From assembly GCA_037380725.1 (NCBI GenBank), contig JARRRL010000003.1, positions 1 through 55,421 on the forward strand: a stretch of 55,421 bases of DNA. The letters run 5' to 3'. Numbering within the stretch: the first letter of the stretch is position 1; the number at the start of each line of letters is the position of its first letter. The notes beneath the pieces were generated by a model, which was not told where the DNA came from, searched no databases, and worked only from the letters and a program-made list of their open reading frames with translations. Positions 17,976 through 26,587 of this stretch are shown here, in pieces. The stretch is from JARRRL01 sp037380725 (lineage in GTDB: Bacteria; Pseudomonadota; Gammaproteobacteria; Pseudomonadales; JANQJO01). The translations under genes and the position numbers were made by a program.

Positions 17976-18725
17976 ATGAAGGCACTTGTTGCTGTAAAGC
18001 GTGTTATTGATTTCAATGTGAAAGTTCGGGTGAAGGCCGATCAGTCGGATGTGGATCTGACGAACGTAAAAATGGCGATGAACCCGTTTTGTGAAATCGC
18101 AGTGGAAGAAGCGGTGCGACTTAAAGAGAAGCAGGTCGTGCACGAAATTGTGGTGGTCACAATTGGACCCAAAGCGGCTCAAGAGCAGTTGAGAACGGCC
18201 TTGGCCTTGGGAGCGGATCGGGCGATCCATATTGAAACCGATGAACCGGTACAACCCTTGGGCCTGGCAAAATTGCTTCAGGGCGTGGTGAATGTGGAAA
18301 AGCCTGAGTTAGTCCTCATGGGCAAACAATCCATTGATGGCGATAACAATCAAACGGGACAAATGTTGTCGGCATTAACTGGATATGCGCAAGGAACCTT
18401 TGCTTCGGATTTGGTGTTTGAAGACGGTGTGTTAAACGTCACGCGCGAAATAGACGGCGGTTTGCAGACCCTTGCGCTCAGGTTGCCGGCTGTGGTGACC
18501 ACGGATTTGCGCTTGAATGAACCCCGTTTCGTTTCCTTACCCAATATCATGAAGGCCAAGAAAAAAACCATTGAGGTGCAGTCACCCGATGATTATGGCG
18601 TTGATATACGACCCCGTTTTGAGGTTCTCAAGGTGGAAGCGCCTGCGGCGCGTCCTGCTGGAGTTCGAGTGGCGACGGTGGATGAGCTGTTGGATAAATT
18701 GAAAAATGAGGCGAAAGTAATCTGA
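17976..18725 (+). CDS. etfB: Electron-transfer flavoprotein beta subunit
   Basis: The small subunit of the ETF heterodimer, which accepts electrons from acyl-CoA and other dehydrogenases and passes them to ETF-QO; the beta subunit binds AMP. The 249 residues match the family length. Characteristic segments are MKALVAVKRVIDFNVKVRV, the MNPFCEIAVEEAVRLKEK helix, VLMGKQSIDGDNNQTGQML and LPAVVTTDLRLNEPR. ATG 17976 follows GAGGAG. Its TGA overlaps the etfA ATG by one base (TGATG), so the two are translationally coupled. Confidence 0.97.
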   Translation: MKALVAVKRVIDFNVKVRVKADQSDVDLTNVKMAMNPFCEIAVEEAVRLKEKQVVHEIVVVTIGPKAAQEQLRTALALGADRAIHIETDEPVQPLGLAKLLQGVVNVEKPELVLMGKQSIDGDNNQTGQMLSALTGYAQGTFASDLVFEDGVLNVTREIDGGLQTLALRLPAVVTTDLRLNEPRFVSLPNIMKAKKKTIEVQSPDDYGVDIRPRFEVLKVEAPAARPAGVRVATVDELLDKLKNEAKVI

Positions 18726-19654
18726 TGCGAACATTAGTTTATGTGGAACACGATAATGCGATCATCAATAGCGCGACGCTGAATACCTTGACGGCGGCAC
18801 AGCAGCTGGGTTTGGAAATTGAGGTACTGGTGGCCGGTGTCGGATGCGCTGCGGTAGCGGAAGCTGCCAGGGTGTTGCCGGGCGTGGCCAAAGTATTGGT
18901 AGCCGACCATCCGTGTTATGCACACCACCTTGCAGAAAATGTGGCGGCGTTGATTGTGTCATTGAGCGCGGATTACGCCAACATTGTGGCTTCAGCGTCC
19001 ACCACAGGGAAAAATGTGCTCCCTCGGGTTGCAGCTTTGCTGGATACGCAAGCGATTTCTGATGTCATCGCCGTGTTGTCAGCGGATACATTTAAGCGGC
19101 CAGTGTATGCCGGGAATGCCATCGCGACGGTTCGATCACTCGACAAGCGGAAGATTCTTACGATTCGGGCGACGGCCTTTGACGCCGTGGCAAGCACGGG
19201 CGGTGAGGCGTCGGTGTCAAAGATTGAAACGGTTCACGAGGCGGATATTTCGACTTTTGTGACGGAATCGCTGGCGGTGTTGGATCGCCCGGAATTAACG
19301 ACAGCGCGTGTGGTCGTATCAGGGGGGCGAGGTTTGCAGAAGCAGGAGAACTTCGCGTTGCTGGAGAAGTTGGCGGATAAGCTGGGTGCAGCCCTTGGCG
19401 CATCCCGAGCGGCGGTTGATGCGGGATTTGTACCAAATGACATGCAAGTTGGACAAACGGGCAAAATTGTCGCGCCGGATTTGTACATCGCCGTGGGGAT
19501 TTCCGGAGCAATACAGCATTTGGCGGGAATGAAGGACAGTAAAGTGATTGTCGCCATTAACAAAGACGAAGAGGCGCCGATCATGCAGATAGCGGATTAC
19601 GCATTGGTAGCCGATTTATTTGATGCCGTACCCGAGCTGGAACTCAAACTGTGA
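18725..19654 (+). CDS. etfA: Electron-transfer flavoprotein alpha subunit
   Basis: The FAD-carrying large subunit of ETF, working with EtfB. It is 309 residues. The C-terminal FAD-binding domain is complete: VVSGGRGLQKQENFALLEKL, ASRAAVDAGFVPNDMQVGQT, PDLYIAVGISGAIQHLAGM and IVAINKDEEAPIMQIADY. It starts at ATG 18725, overlapping the etfB stop, and is followed about 100 bases later by a strong terminator, so etfBA is a two-gene operon. Confidence 0.97.
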   Translation: MRTLVYVEHDNAIINSATLNTLTAAQQLGLEIEVLVAGVGCAAVAEAARVLPGVAKVLVADHPCYAHHLAENVAALIVSLSADYANIVASASTTGKNVLPRVAALLDTQAISDVIAVLSADTFKRPVYAGNAIATVRSLDKRKILTIRATAFDAVASTGGEASVSKIETVHEADISTFVTESLAVLDRPELTTARVVVSGGRGLQKQENFALLEKLADKLGAALGASRAAVDAGFVPNDMQVGQTGKIVAPDLYIAVGISGAIQHLAGMKDSKVIVAINKDEEAPIMQIADYALVADLFDAVPELELKL

Positions 19655-19757
19655 TGACTCCGTGATGACACCGTACTGACAAAGTGCTGCTGACATAAGC
19701 GCGATAGCCAGTGTGATGCTAGTATGAAGTAGTATGAAGACAGCGCACGTAGAGCGT

Positions 19758-19790
19758 AGCCCGCCCTTCAAAATGATCGGCGGGCTTTTT
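19758..19790 (+). terminator. Rho-independent terminator of etfBA
   Basis: AGCCCGCC (19758-19765) pairs perfectly with GGCGGGCT (19779-19786) around a 13-base loop, and the right arm runs into a T tract (19786-19790). It lies about 100 bases after the etfA stop. Confidence 0.88.
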
Positions 19791-19873
19791 GTTGTGATGT
19801 ACGGTTTGTTGTGATGTACGGTTTGTTGTGATGTACGGTTACGTTTCATTTACGTTTCTTTTACGTTTTATTC
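19791..19873. repeat. Adjacent 17-bp and 11-bp tandem repeats
   Basis: Three copies of GTTGTGATGTACGGTTT (19791-19840, the last one base short) are followed directly by three copies of an 11-bp unit, ACGTTTCATTT and variants (19841-19873). The array starts at the last T of the etfA terminator and ends about 35 bases before the fimV promoter. Confidence 0.88.
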
Positions 19874-19906
19874 AAAGATCTGTCATCGTTTGCTCACATC
19901 GAACAT

Positions 19907-19935
19907 TTGATAAAGCTGAAGTTATCATGAATACT
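19907..19935 (+). promoter_or_regulatory. Possible promoter for fimV
   Basis: TTGATA (19907-19912) and AATACT (19930-19935) are 17 bases apart, a plausible sigma70-type pair. The implied leader before the fimV start at 20159 is about 220 bases. I see no gene in it; an in-frame stretch from 19828 has no family features. Confidence 0.45.
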
Positions 19936-20158
19936 TGTTTAAGAACTTGTCCACTTCTGGCTAATTGTTATGTCATTTGTTGTGGCGTTGTATGGCGGAC
20001 TCAGGCGCTGCGATCACGGAGATCGGGGCGAAGAGCTGGTAAATGGCTAGATAAAGTGCTGAATCAGAGCGCTGGTATTTATTGGCAGCTACACTGATGT
20101 ACAAGGTCGTCTTTGAATCTGAATTCCGTCCCGTTAAGGAAGCAAAAGTAGGGAAATC

Positions 20159-23100
20159 ATGTCTATGCGTTTAAGACCCATCCTGGCCCTGAGTGTTTCT
20201 CTGGCGTGGCTACCTTCACTAGGATTTACGCTCGGTCTCGGAGGTATTGAGCTTAAATCTGGCCTCAATGAGCCGATGCAGGCTGAGATTAAGTTACTGC
20301 AAATGAGAGATCTGTCCTCTGAAGAAGTGCTGGCCAGTCTTGCTGGGCCGGATGATTTTGAGCGAGCGGGCGTGGCGCGTGAGTTCTTTTTAACAGATTT
20401 GCGTTTCGATGTGAAGACGCGAGCAGATGGCACGGCTGTCGTGCTCGTCACGTCTCGCAAGCCCGTTCGAGAGCCATACTTAAATTTCTTGATTGAAGTG
20501 CTGTGGCCATCAGGTCGTTTACTGCGTGAATACACTTTACTCATGGACCCGCCTGTGTATACGGAGCGCGTAGCGGAACGGATTAATGGGCCGTCGTCAA
20601 CGCCAGCACCGGCTTCATCCTCGTTGTCCACTCCGACTGCTCCGTCGAATGCTAATGCTAATGCTAAAGGATCGGTGCGCGCATCCACGACGACCGTGAA
20701 GCCTGCGGCACCGGGACAGTCAACTCAGTCGACACCGCCATCGAGGAGAGCTGAATCGGTTAAAACCGCCCAAGCGGATCGCGATTTTGCAGCAGCGGCG
20801 CCGGATACGTACAAGGTAAAACAAAATGATGTCCTGTGGAACGTGGCCACCTTGATGCGCCCTGCTTCAGATGTGACTATCCCGCAGATGATGTTGGCCA
20901 TTCAGCGCAATAACCCGGATGCGTTCATCGACAATAACATTAATTTGCTCAAGCGAGGTCACGTACTGCGTGCGCCCACTAGCAACGACGTGCGCACATT
21001 GACGCGTCAAGAAGCTGTGGCTGAGGTTTCAAGGCAAGAACGATTGTGGCGGCAGCGATTGGCGGCTAGAAAGGGTGATTTGGAGTCACGCTCCGTGGAT
21101 AAACCGGTCATCAGTGATGCCAAACCGAGTCGCATGTCTGCTCCGGAGGAAGAGGTTTCGGGTGTGTTGACCTTGGCCTCAGGCATGAATGCGGCAGCTA
21201 CGGAATCTTCATCTGGCGCCGGTGGATCCGGTAGTGCGGGTTCACAAGGGGGCTTGCCATCTGAGGAATATAACAATGAGCTAGATCGTATTCGTTCAGA
21301 GCGACAAGAGGCGGAATCGCGTATAGCGGATTTGGAGTCGTTAATTTCCTCGAATAACAGCATTATTACGCTACAAAATGATCAAATTGCTCGTTTGCGA
21401 GAACGACTAAAAGAATTGGAGCAACAAGCGGATTTGAGAGCATCTTCGGGGGCCTTGCCTGAACCGATGGCGCCCGACTCAACCACACCCGCGACAGGCG
21501 TCGAAAAAGGTAATGAACCTGCTGGCGCTAGTGCGGTGGATTCTATGGCTCAAGACGATGCACTGTCACAGCATACGCCACAACAAATGTCACAACATAT
21601 GCCACTGGAAAGCGGGCCAGCAGAGCAAATGACGCCACCAGAAGCGGGTTCCGAAGCGGGTGCGTCAAGCAACAGCGCCACGATGCCTGTACCTGAATTG
21701 GCTGAAAACACGGCGAATGCTACCAGTGATGAGTACGATAAGTTTCTCCCTTTCTATCAAAATCCTATTTATATGGGTATTGCGGCGGGAGGCGCAGTGC
21801 TAGTTGGTTTGCTGTACCTGATCTTTCGGCGAAGAGACGATGACGATGAATACGATTTCCTGGAATCTGATTCTGACATTGATATGGACGATGATGTTGA
21901 TCTGGATGACGATTCGCTCGGAGCGGGATCATCGACTTCAAAATCAGGCGATGACGAAGTGCCTTTATTGGCGATTGGTGATGATGAAGCCAATTCATTG
22001 TCTGCGTCACCTGGGTTTGATGATGAAATTGGTAATGCGTCGGATGTGGTGTCGGAAGCCGATATCTTTATGGCATATGGTCGTTTTACCGAAGCATTCG
22101 ATTTACTGAATAAATCGATTCAACAGAACCCGTCTCAAACTGATGTGTACTTGAAATTGATGGAAGTGTGTGTGGAAACACAGGACGCTGATGCGTTTTT
22201 GCACTGTGAAGCACAACTGAGAGATCGTGGTTTGTATGACGCCCACAGCGATCGCATTCAAGCTTTGCGTGAGCATTTCGGGTCTGATCTGGCTAAACCT
22301 ACTAAACCGGCAACACCTCTGAATGTGGCTGCGACCGAGGCAGCAGAGTCTGACATGGTCGAAAAGGCGACCCCGGATACAGCGACTGGCGCCGCGCTTT
22401 ATGATGAAGATTTTCTGAGTGAAGCTGATGAGCAAGGCAATGATCATTTAGCTGAAGTTCCCAAGAAATCGTTTTCTTCATTGGATACGATACCGGACGA
22501 ATCCACAGAACCGAATGGGGCCGTCGAGCCACTTCGTTTTGGTTTGGATCTGAATGAAACGTTGGAGCGCGATACCGGTATGCCTTCTTTAGATGATCTG
22601 GAATCCAGCTTAACGGCTGATTTCGGTGAACCGGATATGGGTCAAAACGCGCCACCGTCTCAATCGGCCCAATTTGCGCAAACTGAGTCAGCCGATGATG
22701 ACACGTTGTTATGGCAGACAAATGGAGATGATCTGTCTGATGACGGACTGCTGATGGACACTGACAATCTTGCAGAATTGGATGCGAACTCGCTGGCGGC
22801 GGAACTGGATGATGTGTTCGATGCGAGTGGTTCTATCGATTTAAATGAAGATTCGCCTATGATGAATACGCGCTCTGGGCCTTCATCGGAGCCGTTGACG
22901 GATCTACAATCGATGGATCTACAATTGGAAGCTGGAGACGTGCAGTCGGAATTCGCTCTAGAACCTGAGCTAGCATCAGCACCACAACAAGCGCCGGAGC
23001 AAGAACCGGAATTAGCGGAATCCACGTTCTTGCATGATGATGTGTTTTCAGGGGATTTGTCTCAGGATTTATCGGATGATTTGTCATTGCCGTCTTTATC

Positions 23101-23443
23101 GATTAATGAACAGCAGCCGACTTCCGATGCTCCCATCGCATCGATTCCTATGACGATCGTTGATCCGTTGACCAACGATGATCTGGATTCAAGATCTTCG
23201 GCTGCATCTGTCCATGGGCAAGCGGAACAAGATCACGCAGAAGCAGAAGAAGATTTTGAATTGGCCTTGCACAATGAGTTGATGTCGGATGCGGATGAAG
23301 CTGCAACGAAGTTAGATTTGGCTCGCGCTTATATTGATATGGGCGATCGAGCGGGAGCGCGGGATATTTTAGACGAAGTGGTTCAGGAAGGGAGCATTCA
23401 ACAACAGGAAGAGGCGAAAGCCTTACTCAAAAAAGTGAGTTAA
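20159..23443 (+). CDS. fimV: FimV/HubP-type polar hub protein
   Basis: A large inner-membrane scaffold protein that organises the cell pole and type IV pilus or twitching functions in relatives. It is 1094 residues. It has an N-terminal signal peptide, then the conserved FimV N-terminal domain (LGGIELKSGLNEPMQAEIKLLQ, YLNFLIEVLWPSGRLLREYTLLMDPP). A LysM peptidoglycan-binding domain lies at ~215-270 (YKVKQNDVLWNVATLMRP), a coiled coil at ~370-425, and one membrane helix at ~537-557 (YMGIAAGGAVLVGLLYLIF). A very acidic cytoplasmic region (DDDDEYDFLESDSDIDMDDD) follows, with a TPR-like segment at ~630-700. The C-terminal FimV motif (LDLARAYIDMGDRAGARDIL) is intact. The gene is followed by a terminator and then truA, the usual Pseudomonas-like order. 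Confidence 0.95.
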   Translation: MSMRLRPILALSVSLAWLPSLGFTLGLGGIELKSGLNEPMQAEIKLLQMRDLSSEEVLASLAGPDDFERAGVAREFFLTDLRFDVKTRADGTAVVLVTSRKPVREPYLNFLIEVLWPSGRLLREYTLLMDPPVYTERVAERINGPSSTPAPASSSLSTPTAPSNANANAKGSVRASTTTVKPAAPGQSTQSTPPSRRAESVKTAQADRDFAAAAPDTYKVKQNDVLWNVATLMRPASDVTIPQMMLAIQRNNPDAFIDNNINLLKRGHVLRAPTSNDVRTLTRQEAVAEVSRQERLWRQRLAARKGDLESRSVDKPVISDAKPSRMSAPEEEVSGVLTLASGMNAAATESSSGAGGSGSAGSQGGLPSEEYNNELDRIRSERQEAESRIADLESLISSNNSIITLQNDQIARLRERLKELEQQADLRASSGALPEPMAPDSTTPATGVEKGNEPAGASAVDSMAQDDALSQHTPQQMSQHMPLESGPAEQMTPPEAGSEAGASSNSATMPVPELAENTANATSDEYDKFLPFYQNPIYMGIAAGGAVLVGLLYLIFRRRDDDDEYDFLESDSDIDMDDDVDLDDDSLGAGSSTSKSGDDEVPLLAIGDDEANSLSASPGFDDEIGNASDVVSEADIFMAYGRFTEAFDLLNKSIQQNPSQTDVYLKLMEVCVETQDADAFLHCEAQLRDRGLYDAHSDRIQALREHFGSDLAKPTKPATPLNVAATEAAESDMVEKATPDTATGAALYDEDFLSEADEQGNDHLAEVPKKSFSSLDTIPDESTEPNGAVEPLRFGLDLNETLERDTGMPSLDDLESSLTADFGEPDMGQNAPPSQSAQFAQTESADDDTLLWQTNGDDLSDDGLLMDTDNLAELDANSLAAELDDVFDASGSIDLNEDSPMMNTRSGPSSEPLTDLQSMDLQLEAGDVQSEFALEPELASAPQQAPEQEPELAESTFLHDDVFSGDLSQDLSDDLSLPSLSINEQQPTSDAPIASIPMTIVDPLTNDDLDSRSSAASVHGQAEQDHAEAEEDFELALHNELMSDADEAATKLDLARAYIDMGDRAGARDILDEVVQEGSIQQQEEAKALLKKVS

Positions 23444-23505
23444 AAGAAAGTCTGTTAACTCACCGGAACAAGAAGCTGGTCTTCCGCGTTCTCCATACTT
23501 ACACT

Positions 23506-23526
23506 ACGGCCCCGTTGGGGCCGTTT
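23506..23526 (+). terminator. Terminator hairpin after fimV
   Basis: ACGGCCCC (23506-23513) and GGGGCCGT (23517-23524) form a perfect 8-bp stem with a three-base loop, followed by a short T-rich stretch (TTTGCGTTT). The T run is weak, so some readthrough into truA is likely. Confidence 0.65.
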
Positions 23527-23585
23527 GCGTTTCTGTGCGGTTTTTTGTTCTTCGATCCGTTTATTCGATCAGTGTGGAGGCGTGT

Positions 23586-24398
23586 GTGCGCATTGCGTTG
23601 GGCTTGGAGTACGATGGCAGTTGTTTTCACGGTTGGCAGTGGCAGCAACACGAACCGCAAACGGTACAAGCTGAGCTGGAGCGAGCCTTATCTTCTATCG
23701 CCGATCGTCCCGTTCGGGTGATGTGTGCGGGACGGACGGACGCGGGGGTGCACGCCTCGCATCAAGTGGTGCATTTTGATACGGAGGCGAAGCGCGCTGA
23801 TCAGGCGTGGTCACGTGGCGCCAATACGCTGTTACCGCACAACATTGCGGTAAAGTGGGCAAAAAAGGTACCAGAGACGTTTCACGCGCGGTACAGCGCG
23901 CTGTCTCGTACATACCGATATGTGCTGTATAACAGTGCGCATCGTCCTGGCATGTTGCGGCCTTTTTTAAGTTGGTTTTATAAACCCTTGGATGTATCTG
24001 TCATGCGTCGGGCAGCGACTTATTTATTGGGTGAACAGGACTTTACTTCTTTGCGAGCGAAAGACTGTCAATCGCGCTCAAGCAAGCGCTGTATTCAGGC
24101 GGTCTCGCTTGAGCAGCAAGGGCCTTTTATTGTGTTGGAGATCCGAGCAAATGCTTTTTTGAAGCACATGGTGCGTAATATTGTGGGCTTGTTGGTTACG
24201 GTGGGGCAAGGTGATCGTGAACCGGATTGGGTGCTTGAGGTGTTGGCTGCGCGCGATCGCAGCCAAGCGGGCATCACGGCCAGTCCTCACGGCTTGAGTT
24301 TAGTGAATATTGAATACCCGGCTGAGTTTGATTTGCCTCGTGCTGTTTGTGTTTCCGTACCATTAATGGCTGCGTGCGTTTTTGATCGTGGCACGTAA
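23586..24398 (+). CDS. truA: tRNA pseudouridine(38-40) synthase TruA
   Basis: Modifies uridines 38-40 in the anticodon stem of many tRNAs. The frame is open from 23535, but GTG 23586 is the likely start: GGAGG lies five bases upstream, and the protein then begins RIALGLEYDGSCFHGWQ as other TruA proteins do and has 270 residues, the E. coli length. The catalytic aspartate is in CAGRTDAGVHA. RTYRYVLYN, QDFTSLRAKDCQ and NAFLKHMVRNIVG are further family segments. It lies between fimV and trpF. Confidence 0.96.
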   Translation: MRIALGLEYDGSCFHGWQWQQHEPQTVQAELERALSSIADRPVRVMCAGRTDAGVHASHQVVHFDTEAKRADQAWSRGANTLLPHNIAVKWAKKVPETFHARYSALSRTYRYVLYNSAHRPGMLRPFLSWFYKPLDVSVMRRAATYLLGEQDFTSLRAKDCQSRSSKRCIQAVSLEQQGPFIVLEIRANAFLKHMVRNIVGLLVTVGQGDREPDWVLEVLAARDRSQAGITASPHGLSLVNIEYPAEFDLPRAVCVSVPLMAACVFDRGT

Positions 24399-24413
24399 GG
24401 AGGATTAGGGGTT

Positions 24414-25076
24414 ATGAGCAGTGCGACCCGTGAGGTAACGGCAATAAAATTCTGTGGTATCAGGGACCCTGCTTCAATCGAGTTGGCAGCGTCCTTAGGG
24501 GTTAATGCGGTGGGGTTTGTGTTGTATCCGCCAAGTCCACGTGCTGTAACGGTGGAACAATTGCGGGTCTTGCAGCTTGAGGTACCCCCTTTTGTGGTGC
24601 GTGTTGGGTTGGTGGTAAATCCGAATGCAGATATGGTGAAGCGATTAATTGATGAGCACATCATCGATGTTATTCAATTTCACGGTGAAGAATCGGGTGA
24701 ATTTTGTGAGGGTTTTGGTTTTCCGTATGTGAAAGCGTTACCCGCGATACCGGCTGTTCGCCAGACGCATTATTGGACACAGTGTTTGAGCACGTATCCT
24801 TGTGCACGCGCTTTCTTGCTGGATACCCCGCATCCCACGTTGCGAGGTGGTACGGGGCGTTGTTTTGATTGGTCGGATTGGCCAAAGCAGATTGATCGTC
24901 CATTGATTTTATCCGGTGGTCTCACGGTGGAAAATGTAGCGGGCGCGATTGCACGTACGCATCCTTACGCGGTTGATGTCAGCAGTGGTATTGAACGTGA
25001 GCCGGGTGAAAAATGTCGAAAACGTATGATTGATTTTGTTGCATCCGTTCGATCTGGTGCGGCAGGAGAGGGGTGA
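24414..25076 (+). CDS. trpF: Phosphoribosylanthranilate isomerase TrpF
   Basis: Catalyses the third step of tryptophan synthesis, PRA to CdRP, in the cytoplasm. A single TIM-barrel domain of 220 residues. The catalytic cysteine is in AIKFCGIRDPAS near the N-terminus and the catalytic aspartate in FLLDT. Phosphate-binding segments are GGTGRCFDW, LILSGGLTVENV and AVDVSSGIE. The gene is separated from truA by 15 bases with GGAGGATTAGGGG as ribosome-binding site, so the two are probably co-transcribed. The gene pair has no metabolic link; the order is conserved in Pseudomonas relatives. Confidence 0.97.
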   Translation: MSSATREVTAIKFCGIRDPASIELAASLGVNAVGFVLYPPSPRAVTVEQLRVLQLEVPPFVVRVGLVVNPNADMVKRLIDEHIIDVIQFHGEESGEFCEGFGFPYVKALPAIPAVRQTHYWTQCLSTYPCARAFLLDTPHPTLRGGTGRCFDWSDWPKQIDRPLILSGGLTVENVAGAIARTHPYAVDVSSGIEREPGEKCRKRMIDFVASVRSGAAGEG

Positions 25077-25293
25077 AGGTCTTCGTTTTTGAATGGCTGC
25101 ACGATTTTTGTATGTCAGTGTGGGATTGTGCTTGAATTCGAAGCAAGGAACCAGAATTTGGTGGATGAGATCTGGTATTGCTTGATGGGGTTCAGTACAC
25201 TGAATTGGCAGAACCGATTGGTCACTCAGAACAGGAATGCTGTTGATCAAAGTGCGTGAGATCGTGGCGACGGTAGTTGCTTTATGCCTTTAT

Positions 25294-25323
25294 TTGACAT
25301 TTGACGATTGTTTCATGTAACGA
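25294..25323 (+). promoter_or_regulatory. Possible promoter for accD
   Basis: TTGACA (25294-25299), an 18-base spacer and TAACGA (25318-25323). It lies in the 370-base gap between trpF and accD and would give a leader of about 115 bases. Nothing else was recognised in that gap. Confidence 0.5.
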
Positions 25324-25446
25324 TTCATGAGAATTTGGCATGAGAATGGGTGTTGGGTAACGTGAATGACATATTGGTGAAGTGGCTGGCTGGTGAGTGT
25401 GGATGTGCTCACTTGAATTCACTTAAAAGATGAAAGAGCGAACAGT

Positions 25447-26283
25447 ATGGCGACAAGTTGGCTGGAAAAAATATTACCTCAAATTCGTAAATCGAAGGAC
25501 CGTAAAGCGAGTCAGGTGCCGGAAGGTCTGTGGCGGAAATGTCCGGCTTGCGAAGCTATCCTGTATCGACCTGAATTGGAACGAAGTTTGGATGTGTGCC
25601 CGAAATGTGATCATCATTTACGGGTCTCAGCGCAACGTCGTTTGGAGCTGTTTGTTGATAACAGTGATGAGTTAATATGGCTTGGATCCGATTTTGTGCA
25701 ACGGGATCCGCTCAAATTCAAAGATTCCAAAAAGTACAAAGACCGTTTGCAGCAGGCCGAAAAAGCGTCGCAGACTGATGAAGCGTTGCTGGTCGCGGAA
25801 GGCGCGGTTTTGGGTAACCGTGTGGTGGTGTCCGCGTTTGAATTTCGCTTTATGGGTGGCAGCATGGGTACGGCGGTGGGCAGTCGATTTGTTGAGGGTG
25901 TGAAACGGGCGATTGAACTTAAGGTGCCGTTTATTTGTTTTTCCGCCAGTGGTGGCGCGCGAATGCAGGAGGCGGTGTTGTCGCTGATGCAAATGGCCAA
26001 GGTGTCCACCGCGCTTGAGCAATTGGCGCTGGCGAAGTTGCCTTATATTTCGATTATGACGGATCCCGTTTACGGTGGTGTTTCGGCATCTTTGGCCATG
26101 TTGGGTGATATTAATATGGCTGAACCCAATGCCTTGATTGGTTTTACTGGGCCGCGGGTTATCGAGCAAACTGTCCGACAGAAGTTGCCAGAAGGTTTTC
26201 AGCGATCGGAGTTTTTACTGGCTCATGGTAGTATCGATATGATTGTGCATCGTCACAATATACGCGATCAGCGAGGACAGTGA
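25447..26283 (+). CDS. accD: Acetyl-CoA carboxylase carboxyltransferase beta subunit
   Basis: With AccA it transfers the carboxyl group from biotin to acetyl-CoA, making malonyl-CoA for fatty acid synthesis. The N-terminal zinc ribbon is intact (Cys32, Cys35, Cys51, Cys54). The carboxyltransferase core is complete (EFRFMGGSMGTAVGSRFVEG, FSASGGARMQE, ISIMTDPVYGGVSAS, IGFTGPRVIEQTV). The protein is 278 residues and ends at IDMIVHRHNIRDQRGQ. Relatives continue here with a short helix (typically RxxLAxxLAxL) and an unconserved tail, so the C-terminus is about 10-25 residues short. This may be natural or a late frameshift into the acidic frame that overlaps the end. The usual next gene, folC, is absent. 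Confidence 0.95.
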   Translation: MATSWLEKILPQIRKSKDRKASQVPEGLWRKCPACEAILYRPELERSLDVCPKCDHHLRVSAQRRLELFVDNSDELIWLGSDFVQRDPLKFKDSKKYKDRLQQAEKASQTDEALLVAEGAVLGNRVVVSAFEFRFMGGSMGTAVGSRFVEGVKRAIELKVPFICFSASGGARMQEAVLSLMQMAKVSTALEQLALAKLPYISIMTDPVYGGVSASLAMLGDINMAEPNALIGFTGPRVIEQTVRQKLPEGFQRSEFLLAHGSIDMIVHRHNIRDQRGQ

Positions 26284-26542
26284 GGAGGAGGAAACGAGTA
26301 AGATCAAGCAGGATGCGCACAATGAACAACACAATGAACAACAGCGACTCTGTGAAGAAGATGTTGGGCTGGTGGAAGAAGGCAGTGATCTCGCGAAAGA
26401 TAAAGATCTCATAAAAGAAAATGATCTCACAAAGGTGAGCAGAACGACTTGGTCAAAAGACTCCAATAAACTGGAGCAGAAAAAGAAGAAATCTTCGTAC
26501 TCGAGCGGTGGTTTTGGTGGCTTGCAGCCTATAGTACGGTGA
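26243..26542 (+). CDS. Acidic low-complexity ORF overlapping the accD end
   Basis: A 99-codon frame begins inside accD in a different frame and continues 260 bases past its stop. The translation is highly charged (SEDSEEEETSKIKQDAHNEQ, then LAKDKDLIKENDLTK from an ~18-bp imperfect repeat beginning GATCTC, and KKKK near the end). It matches no family I know. It could be the displaced tail of AccD after a frameshift, a small real gene, or chance. A run of GAGGAGGAGG at 26281-26289 lies inside it. Confidence 0.2.
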   Translation: MCIVTIYAISEDSEEEETSKIKQDAHNEQHNEQQRLCEEDVGLVEEGSDLAKDKDLIKENDLTKVSRTTWSKDSNKLEQKKKKSSYSSGGFGGLQPIVR

Positions 26543-26587
26543 CTGTTAGTACGGTAACTGTTGTTAGTACGGTAACGTTAGTACGAT
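26533..26587. repeat. Tandem repeat with unit GTTAGTACGGTAAC
   Basis: Four imperfect copies of a 14-18-bp unit (AGTACGGTGACT, GTTAGTACGGTAACT, GTTGTTAGTACGGTAAC, GTTAGTACGATG) separate the accD region from the convergent protease gene and run into that gene's last codons. Confidence 0.8.
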
